Translations under genes and position numbers: made by a program
Part shown: piece after piece, positions 55,785 to 64,000 of the stretch
How positions within the stretch are numbered: position 1 is the first letter of the stretch
How the letters are laid out: each line of letters begins with the position of its first letter
Origin: Arcuatula senhousia
Lineage: Eukaryota > Mollusca > Bivalvia > Mytilida > Mytilidae
DNA: 64,000 bases
NCBI GenBank assembly: GCA_963971305.1
Contig: OZ020303.1
Coordinates: 33,902,106 to 33,966,105, forward strand
Reading direction: 5' to 3'
Notes under the pieces: generated by a model
The model's input: the letters and a program-made list of their open reading frames with translations, nothing else
The model's database searches: none
What the model was told of the DNA's origin: nothing

Positions 55785-57102
55785 GAGGCTCCCAGGAGCC
55801 TGAATCGTTCACCTGGTCTTGGTGTCAACCATATGAAACCTTTGTAAAGCTAAATGAGCTGAATGTTTAAGCAAGAAAAAGCTTTTCTCTATCTGCAATA
55901 GTTTTCATCCTGTAAGCAAAAAACACCATTTTTCACCTTTAAAGGGCCATAACCCCTATAAGGGTCATCTACAACTTTGACCTTACGCAAACTTTGTCAT
56001 GTTTGTAGGGCTAAATAAGCTGAACATTTAAACAAACAACAGCTTTTCTCTTTCAGCAATAGTTTTCATTCTGTAGGCCAAAAACATGCAAATTGTTATT
56101 TAAGGTATAAGTGGTTTGCCTCTATGGAGACTTTTTAAGAGCTAAATGAACTGAACATTTAAGCAAGCAACCGCTTTCTTTATCTGCAATAGTTTTCATT
56201 CTAAAGGCCAAAAACAACTTTTTTCGCCTATAAGGGGCTGTAACCCCTATAAGGGGTCATCTGACAACTTCAACCTTATGAAAGCTTTAGTAGAGCTAAA
56301 TGAGCTGAACATTTAAGCAAGCAACAGCTTTTCTCTAGCTGTAATATAGTTTTCATTCTATAGACCAAAAACACTATTTTCGCCTTTAAGGGGCTGTAAC
56401 CCATATAAAGGGGTCATCTTACCACTTCGACCCTATGAAAGCTTTAGTAAAGCTTAATGAGCTGAACATTTAAGTAAGCAACAGCTTTTCTCTATCTGTA
56501 ATAGTTTTCATTCTATAGACCAAAAACACTGAGTTTGGCCTTTAAGGGGCTGCAACCCCTATAAGGGATCATCTGACAACTTTGACCCTATAAATGCCTT
56601 TGTAGAGCTAATAGAGCTGAACATTAAAGCAAGCAACAGCTTTTCTCTATCTGCAATAGTTTTCATTTTATAAGCCAAAAACATGAATAAACGCTATTTT
56701 TTGCACCTTTAAGGGGCTGTAACCCTGTAAGGGATCATGTGACAAAAAAGATACTTTTGTAGAACTTTTGATGCTGAAGCAGTAAGGTGGCATCTTATTT
56801 CATCTATCTCTTATACTTTTTTGATTTACAGGCCAAAGACAGTAGACTGCCCCCCTTGTCTATCTTTAGTAACGGCAGCCATGTTTTTTGACGAATCAAA
56901 AATCGAAACACAAGTTTGGTGCAGGACACCCTAAGGATCATTCATACCACGTTTCATTAAATTCTGATTTGTAGTTTCAGAGGAGAAGATTTTTGAAAAA
57001 TTGTTAACGGACGACAGGCGACAGACGACGACGACGACGGACGCCAAGTGATGGTTATAGCTCACCTGGACTGAAGGTCCAGGTTTCGGTCCAGGTGAGC
57101 TA
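55785..57102 (-). repeat. hairpin-capped tandem array E
   Basis: About six or seven ~155-bp units ('gagctgaacatttaagcaag', 'caacagcttttctctatctg', 'ggggctgtaacccctataag'), then a GAC/GACG microsatellite (57006-57045) and a 14-bp perfect-stem hairpin at 57058-57102 (TAGCTCACCTGGAC and its complement). The other end, 55788-55803, is the small palindrome AGGCTCCCAGGAGCCT. Confidence 0.7.
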
Positions 57103-57424
57103 AAAAGGGGAAAAAACCTCATCAATAAAAATAAACCACTCATGGGCCCCAGAAGTCGCGTCAACATAACATTTTTGCACTTCAATAACTATTAACAAAA
57201 CAACAACAACAAAAATTTCAAACCAAACCAAAAAGTTTCAGAACAGTCAATAGTCAACCAAAGACGACAAAAGAATAAAGCAAACAAGGTGTTTTAAGGA
57301 AATTTCTTGATGAAAATGAAATTGCATGAAAAGCTTTGAATCACAACTGGCAATCCTTGAATGATCAAGGACTAAATAATTTGAATTTAAGTTTGTTTTT
57401 GCCTGCAAAACGATGTCTCCACCC

Positions 57425-58113
57425 GTTTCCCCAAAAGTTCTAAGTTCAAAAGGCCATCACTCCCACAAATTAAAAATTTGAGGATAAAAAATTCCTGGTA
57501 ATATCCAACTACATACTTATGGTGTCCTTCCTATATACCAAGTTTCATTGAATTCGGTTCACTAGTTTCAGAGGAGTTGATAAATGAGGATTTTAAGCAA
57601 GTTTCTAAGTTCAAAGGACCATAACTCCCACGAAAATTTGAGGATCAAAATTTCCTGGGAATATGCAGAACAGAATATGGTGTCTTTCCCATATACCAAG
57701 TTTCATTGAATTCGGTTTCAGAAAGCTGCGCTGACAAGATGATAATGAGGATTTTTAAACAAATTTCTAAGTTCAAAGGGAAATAACTCCCACAAAAATG
57801 TGAGGATAAAAATTTCCTGGCAATATGCCTAATAACATATGATGTCCTTCATATATACCAAGTTTCATTCAGAGGAGTTGCGCTGACAAGATGATAAATG
57901 AGAATTTTCAACCTTAGTTCAAAGGGCAATAACTCCCACCAAAATTTGGGGATAAAAATATCCTGGTAATATGCACAACAACATATGGTGTCTTTCTCTA
58001 AGTCTCATTGAATTCGGTTCTGCAGTTTCAGAGGAGTTGCGCTGACAAACTTTGTGACGGACAGACGGACAGGACAAAAACAATATGTCTCCCCACAAAG
58101 TGGGAGGAGACAT
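57425..58113 (-). repeat. hairpin-capped tandem array F
   Basis: Four or five ~140-170-bp units ('aactcccac', 'aaatttcctgg.aatatgc', 'ataccaagtttcattgaatt'), a GGACAGACGGACAGG microsatellite and a hairpin at 58085-58113 (ATGTCTCC/GGAGACAT outer stem). Same orientation as array E, 300 bp away. Confidence 0.66.
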
Positions 58114-58124
58114 AATTGATCATT

Positions 58125-58265
58125 GGAAGCGCGAGGAGTGATGTAGCCAGCAGGAGCCGCTTACTATTCCGAAACACCTGAGTTCACTCTCGTTACGACT
58201 TGCGTTCACTGTTAGCGTTGAAGCAGGAACTGCTTATTCCTACGGAGTTCACTGTCTGCTTCTTG
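58125..58265 (+). mobile_element. Penelope-like element 3' fragment
   Basis: 'cacctgagttcactctcgtt' at about 58168 and a second partial 'gaagcaggaactgctta' at 58219, ending 'ctgcttcttgg'. Short and rearranged. Confidence 0.5.
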
Positions 58266-58344
58266 GGCATAAACAGGGTACATAACACATAAAAGAGATC
58301 ACTTGAACGTTTTAGTCAATCACCTTTATTCAAAGAAATAAACT

Positions 58345-58985
58345 CTACAGTTCCCAGGAGCGACCCCTGTAAGGGTTCAACTGGAAAAACCTCCATCCAA
58401 TAGGGACATTTGTAGAGCTCAATGAGCTGAAGATTTAAGCAAGCAACAGCTTTTTACTATCTGCAAAAGTTGATATTCAATAGACCAAAAAAAAACATTA
58501 TAAATAATCTATGTTTTACCTTAAAATGGCCTTAACCCCTACAAGGAGTCATCTGACAACCTCTACCCAAATGAAAACTTTAGTAAAGCTCAATGAGCGT
58601 AAGGTTTGGCAAGCAACAGCTTTTCGTGTTCAAGTCAAAAGTCTTTTTTTTTAATCTTAAAAAGGGCCATGACCCCTACAAGGAGTCATCTGACAACTTC
58701 GACTGAAAGGAACTTTTGTAGAGATTTTTATGCTGAAGGATGAACGTTGCATCAGGTTTTTTTTTAATACCAAATACTTTTATGATTTTTGGGCCAAAAA
58801 CTGTGGTCTGACCCTCATGATCTATTTTTAGCAACGGCGGCCATCTTGTTTGGTCGGCATCACCAATTTTGAATTCTTGGTAGAGTTTATTCCATTGATG
58901 GTGTGTGCAAAGGTTCAAAGCAATCCCTTCAGTAAATTTAGAGATTTAAAGAAAAGTTAACAAAGACGGAGGCCAAGTGATAACA
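58345..58985 (-). repeat. truncated relative of array E (array G)
   Basis: Three diverged units of the array E sequence ('gagctgaagatttaagcaag', 'aaggagtcatctgacaac'). The end 'aacaaagacggaggccaagt' parallels the array E junction, but the hairpin is lost or unrecognisable. Confidence 0.5.
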
Positions 58986-59509
58986 AAAGCTTGGAGTTGG
59001 TGAGTTTAAAAAAAACTGCTGTGAAAGGATTACAGTGTATACTACTAGTATATGATAAGGAGGAAAGCAGCCTTACAGACTCGCAAGCATTTCATGTAGT
59101 TTCATACTTGTTCAACATGCTAGAGAAAGTTAGCAGTTGAGGAAATTCCTTTATCTCATGAAATGACAAATGTTTCACATGCTTTAAAGCACTGACAATC
59201 CTTCAATGATCAAGGAGTTAACGTTTTGAAAACGTGCAGGAATTCATGTTTTTAGACATTAGATAATAATTAAATCTGTATATGTATTTAATATTGATAT
59301 GAGGTAGATTTATTGAAGACTTACACGAATCCCATCTATTTAAAAAATATATTTAATTACTGAGAAAAGAATATAGTTATTTTTTTATAACTAACAGTTA
59401 ATTATTCTTTGGAATGGTGTACTTGTACATGATATTATATCTCATGTTTACACTCTGTTTATTACTATTATCTTAGTTTATGTAAATTTTAAAATACAAA
59501 TCACAACAA

Positions 59510-59640
59510 AGTTCCAGACAATAAATTTTGCTACGCCTGACGCGCGTTTCGTCTATTCAAGACTCATCAGAGGCGCTCTACCAAAAATATTGAAAATGCC
59601 AAACACTTTATGATTATGAAGAGCATAGAACAGTAAAACC
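59510..59640 (+). repeat. interspersed repeat, family Y copy
   Basis: 'ccagacaataaattttgcta' followed by 'cgcgcgtttcgtctattcaa' and 'aagagcatagaacag'; reverse of 33537-33640 and partly shared with 52705-52760. Confidence 0.45.
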
Positions 59641-59704
59641 AAAAAAACAAAAACAACTAAGGTTTAATTCCCTCCATCATAGTTTGTCCGTAGATATATT
59701 TGAT

Positions 59705-60385
59705 TATGCCCCGTCTACAAGAAAGTAGAGGGGCATATAGTGTTCGGGTCCGTTCGTCTGTCCGTCCCAATTCCAATATTTCCAAATTCCCACTTACTGA
59801 CGAATGCCACATCAATCATATTGGTATGGTAGGTGCGCATCTAGTGATGCTAAGCACAATGCATGCTTCGGATGCTGGCCTTGACCTATATTTTTGCATG
59901 AATGGCCAATTACAGAAGAATGGTTAAAGTCCATTCCTTCTTACTGACAAGTGGCACATCAACATAATGGTATGGTAGGTGCACCTAGTGATGCTTAGCA
60001 CAATGCATGCTTCGGGTGCTGGATTTGTCCTATATTTTCCGCATGGATGGTCTCTTTAAGAAGAGTGGTTAGTTAAAGTCCATTCCCATTTACTGACATG
60101 TGCCACATCTTCTATATTGTTATGGTAGGTGCACCTAGTGAATGTTTGCTTGGGATGCTGGCTGTGACCTATTTTTTCCGCATGAATGACCACTTAAAGG
60201 AGAATGGTTAAAGTCCATTCCTTTTTACTGACATGTGCCACATCAACTATATTGGTATGGTAGGTGTACCTAGTAATGCGTATAATAATGCATGCTTCGA
60301 ATGCTGGCATTGGCCTATATTTTCCGCATGAATGACCACTTATAGAAGAATGGTTAAGTTAAAATCCATTCCTTCAGACTGACAA
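59705..60385 (+). repeat. hairpin-capped tandem array H
   Basis: A hairpin at 59705-59737 (TATGCCCC/GGGGCATA, TCTAC/GTAGA), a GTCCGTTCGTCTGTCCGTCC microsatellite at 59748-59767, then about four and a half ~145-bp units ('actgacatgtgccacatc', 'tatggtaggtgcacctagtg', 'catgcttcgg'). Confidence 0.68.
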
Positions 60386-60759
60386 GTGCCTTTATAGCAA
60401 CCATGTTGATGATTTAATGATTGCGGAAAAAAATAAATGTTGCGAGATGGGGCATAATGTCATTTGGACATATTCTTGTTCTACTGATCATTTGGATTTC
60501 ATTTAGTGTTATGAATTTCAATACACTTTTTTTACTTGTGGATTTCCTATGTTTGGGTTCTAGTACTGCTGATGGGCAATAAATTTCCGAAATGGCCATA
60601 CAGCTCATAAAGACTAATTGCAGTTGGAGTTTACATTTGTGTTATGGCCTTTTAGATCAAGGTTAAAGTCTTAGTTTCAGCCATTGTTAGAAAAAAATCA
60701 AAATAATGCCAGAAGAAAAAAATCGTGATTGTTTTATTTTGTTTCTGGGTGTCTATTGT

Positions 60760-61030
60760 ACCGAGACCTCACTTTCGATCCTATTGTGTCTCAACCACTT
60801 AGCGTCTTGGTTTACTTTCACAATCAAAGAGCGAGATTTGGTGTCACAAAATCTTGTTTAACCTACCATTTCGTTTAATATGCCTGTACCAAGAAAGGAC
60901 CATTGCGATCTTTAGTTTCTCAGGTTTGCCCTTACTTTGTTTTCTTCTTTGACTTTTAAAATTATTGATCCCTCCAGTTCGGAAATTTTGTTATTGTCTT
61001 TATTCTTGTTTGACAAACTTGGAGGTTATC
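60760..61030 (+). mobile_element. second-subfamily Penelope-like 3' UTR copy
   Basis: 'cctattgtgtctcaaccact', 'ttaacctaccatttcgttta', 'aaaggaccattgcgatct' match 4140-4320. It confirms that the tail at 4.1-4.4 kb is a repeated 3' UTR and not unique intron. From 61040 to 61880 nothing else is seen. Confidence 0.6.
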
Positions 61031-61889
61031 TATACTTAATAGGTTGAAAAGAATCAACTGAAACGGGTGGCAAAACTACTTTGAAGAATCTTTACATGTA
61101 AATCCGTTGACTGCATCTATACATACATATGTTGACTGCATGTACAATCTTAACTTAATCAAAAGCCTTGATGGAATGGGAGATAAACTTTGATAGAGGA
61201 TGAGCAAACGATTTCGTCAGACAAGGAGACATTAAAAAGAAAAAAAATCAGGAAAGTTCAATTTATTTGTTAGCTGAATTGGCAATTCTGAGAGGTATGA
61301 TATGAATAAAGAGTCGTTTTATGGGTTTGATGTGCTGTGTAGGAGGGTATTATTACTGGAAATGTCTTGCATTAAAGCCCTTCACCGCCATTAAGGGAAA
61401 AAACTCGCATAACTAGAAAAGTATCTTAAAAGAGAATTGAAATAAAAAAAAATATAATCTGCCAAGACCCAACAGAGATGGTTGTTGAGCAAATGTCGGA
61501 ATTTTTTTGTTTTAACATGTTTCATACACTGATTGATAAACAAACTTGACCATCTACATCGAAAATAACAAAATCTGAGGAAAGGGGGTCCCCATCCCCA
61601 AAACAATCCCTCTGGGTCCGCCTTTGATTTTTTTTAGTTAAAGTCATATCATATACACATGTAAAACTAAGATATAAAATCATTTAAACCATTTAATCAA
61701 AACAGTATTGAAGGTGAAAAAATACGTAACAGCAAAATAACTAAAAACACAGCTATATCGCACACTTCATTTTTACATATAGACATGGAATAGTATATGA
61801 TGAAGAGCATTTCAAAACATTTTTGTAATCAAATAATGTTGCACTTGGGTAGATATCAATTAATGTCTAGGACAACGCATACGCTCCAG

Positions 61890-61984
61890 CATCTTCGCTA
61901 GCCAAGGGTTACAATCCGCTATCTCTTATGAAGATGAGAAGCTAATGAGAGATAGCGGATCGTAACCCTTGGTTAGCGAAGATG
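61890..61984. mobile_element. 95-bp foldback MITE with 9-bp target duplication (copy 2)
   Basis: Same ends as the copy at 35885 (CATCTTCGCTAGCCAAGGGT and complement), with a longer central loop. Flanked exactly by ACGCTCCAG at 61881-61889 and 61985-61993. The different target sequence shows independent insertion. Confidence 0.88.
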
Positions 61985-62334
61985 ACGCTCCAGAGGAGTC
62001 TTTCAAAAGACCAAAAACATAATAATCTGTTCTTGTGATTAAGGTTTCGTTTAAAAATAAAATATAAGCCCCTGAAAACACTATACATCCATTTTAAAAG
62101 ATATCATCAAATGTTTCAGATGTGAGCTAGAAACCATCGATTTATGTTATATTCGTCAGCTTTAATCAAAAAGAATTTTGCCTTTGATAGAATACAAGAA
62201 TAGTAAAAGCAATTATAGATATTCTGGTATTATCCAAATACAGGTATATGCCAAATCAAAAGGTAAACTTATGATTATGTATTTCTATTAAATTACTACC
62301 TTATTGTAGGAAAATTATCAATAACAATATTTAC

Positions 62335-62388
62335 CTTTTTAAAGATGTTAGCCATTATTTCTCCATTTATAAAATCTCGGAATCTTAT
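62335..62388 (-). CDS. possible first coding exon of RIM
   Basis: 54 nt with acceptor tttctag and donor gtaaat, phase 0-0: IRFRDFINGEIMANIFKK. If MANIFKK is the start, it runs in phase into the Rab-binding exon. It could equally be an internal exon. Support is splice signals and phase only, across a ~6.8 kb repeat-filled intron. Confidence 0.35.
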
Positions 62389-63115
62389 CTAGAAAAGACA
62401 AATATGGCACATTGTCATCTTATGAAAACTAATATGCTATTGTTTCGCCTTCAGAAATCGATAAGAGATTATCACTTCAGCGCTAATTGAACAGAAAATG
62501 ATAATAGTCACCTGTTGCGACAAACTGCTAGGTTTGCATTGGTCGTGTTGCTTTCAAATTAAACACATATGTATTTAACAAAATTTTATCCGTTTTCTTG
62601 GTTTCCGGCAGAAAAGTGAAAACTGATTAAAAATGGACATTTTGAGAAATCTGACATAAAGATAGGTCGTACTACTTTTATTGAATAAATATTCCGCTTC
62701 GTAGCAAGTTGAATAGAGTAATTGGAGAAACTAGTCAATTAAGTGAAGTCGCCAGTGTAGAAAGAACACAGCTATTTGAGAAAGATCCCTTGCGGTAAAG
62801 TCTTGGTAAATCTTATCAAAAAACAAATTAGCCAAATGATTTTTACATGGCATGAGATTTTAAATGGCAATTTGTGTGCTGAATGAAATCTCTATTAATA
62901 TGAATTTAAAACCTGGAAAAGCCTTGTGCTAAGAACATAATTATTGGCTTTATAGATATTTAGAAGTAAAATATATAAACAAATCGATTTCTAAAAATAA
63001 AGTTATTTCTTCTAGTCTTTATTTCATTTTTCGGGTTATCATGGTAATGTCCTTGTTTATTTATAACTGCGTCTATTGCTTAATGCTTAAGCTTCCATCT
63101 TTTTCACTGTACAGC

Positions 63116-63735
63116 CTAAATATTGCTCAATTTTCTGGCCTTAAGTTTTTGATAATAATTGCTCAAATGTTTATGATCATGCGAAAAATGAATTTGCGCC
63201 TTTAAAAAATTGTAAAGATACTCCCTTTTATTGTTCAAAATATGCAATTTGTCTTCAAGCTTTATAAAAGAAAAGTAATCAAATAGACATGAAGTTATAC
63301 TTTTATATTTTTTTGCCATATTGTGCAACTGCTGTTGATTTGCAGTATTCGGATTATCAGTAACTCCAATTACCTGTTGTATTGTTTCTTTAATTATTCT
63401 GCCTTTTTCGTCTTTCAAAATGCGCACATAATTATTATCAAAATTTCAATTTTCAATAACACGCACTTACCTACTTTTTATATTTTTTTCCAAGCAGACG
63501 TTCATCTTCCGCCTTTTGTCAATAACCAAGATCTACAGATAATGAAATTGCGTGACATCGAAGGCTTAAAAGTTTCAAGAGGTTTCAAAGATTCGTCTAA
63601 AAAATAATTGCCTTTCCTCTGATTAATATCTCCAAGAAAACAGAATTTGGTGTCGAATTTAAATTGAAAGTAATAGTAATCTTGTAAACGCATATTATGT
63701 TGTAATATAGATCGACCATAGATTTCTAATAACAT
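63116..63735 (-). CDS. unidentified small gene or gene remnant
   Basis: Two - strand frames look protein-like but match nothing I know. 63502-63735 (ATG to TGA, 77 codons, includes LGDINQRKGNYFLDESLKPL) and 63116-~63430 (DEKGRIIKETIQQVIGVTD, then TANQQQLHNMAKKYKS, then KLEDKLHILNNKREYLYNFL; ends KARKLSNI). The second frame has no ATG of its own; a strong gtaagt donor at 63464-63469 suggests splicing from an upstream ATG. The helical, charged second part resembles a small coiled-coil protein. Confidence 0.3.
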
Positions 63736-64000
63736 TGTATGGACTTCTTAGATATGATATTAACAACTTTACAGGCTGTCTATATTATAATTGCTTCCGT
63801 GAGACTACGTTTGGCTGCTATAGATTTGACAAAGATTGCTTGGTACCAAAAACTCCACGTATGTCTATAGGATAACGATTTAAGACTTCGAGTCCGCTAG
63901 TAAATAAATATTTAGAGTATAAACTGTTGACACACAGAGATATGCAGTGCCTGTTGCAACTGGACGAATACAAAAATTATAAAAAGTCTCAATGTTATAA

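Overview
The window is AT-rich, intron-bearing eukaryotic DNA with no bacterial layout. It looks like a mollusc, most probably a bivalve and perhaps a mussel. That is inference, resting on a lineage-typical receptor guanylate cyclase, a dense load of Penelope-like retroelement pieces, and many 'hairpin + (TCCG/GACG) microsatellite + ~150 bp tandem array' repeats resembling the bivalve pearl/Helentron-associated elements.

Three host genes are well supported. (1) On the + strand, 2.15-9.83 kb, the last eight exons of a receptor-type guanylate cyclase: end of the kinase-homology domain, dimerisation helix and complete catalytic domain. All splice phases join into 315 codons plus stop; the 5' exons lie outside the window. 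(2) On the + strand, 25.09-26.04 kb, a single-coding-exon fatty-acid/sterol hydroxylase of the cholesterol 25-hydroxylase-like group, with a putative upstream 5' UTR exon near 22.3-22.4 kb. (3) On the - strand, 55.5 down to 29.1 kb, 21 phase-consistent exons of a RIM (Rab3-interacting, active-zone scaffold) gene: Rab-binding helix, 8-Cys zinc finger, PDZ, C2A and C2B. A possible short first coding exon is at 62.3 kb.

Mobile DNA fills most of the rest. A ~1.6 kb Penelope-like reverse transcriptase ORF with one frameshift is at 14.86-16.47 kb, and 5'-truncated relatives in both orientations lie throughout. A young LTR retrotransposon (40.80-42.89 kb) has LTRs that differ only in one A-run, a 4-bp target duplication, and a single zinc-knuckle/coiled-coil ORF; it sits in a RIM intron. 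Two tiny near-perfect foldback elements (35.9 and 61.9 kb) each have a perfect 9-bp target duplication. There are several MITE-like elements, a composite palindrome-word element at 11.6-13.3 kb, and at least six hairpin-capped tandem arrays. Every intron from the fourth guanylate cyclase exon region onward carries repeat DNA, and one holds two decayed copies of the next catalytic exon.

The host genes are not a functional unit. They are a nucleotide-cyclase receptor, a membrane lipid hydroxylase and a presynaptic scaffold that happen to be neighbours. The annotation was read by eye; exon joins rest on splice sites, phase and family resemblance, with no alignment or expression data.
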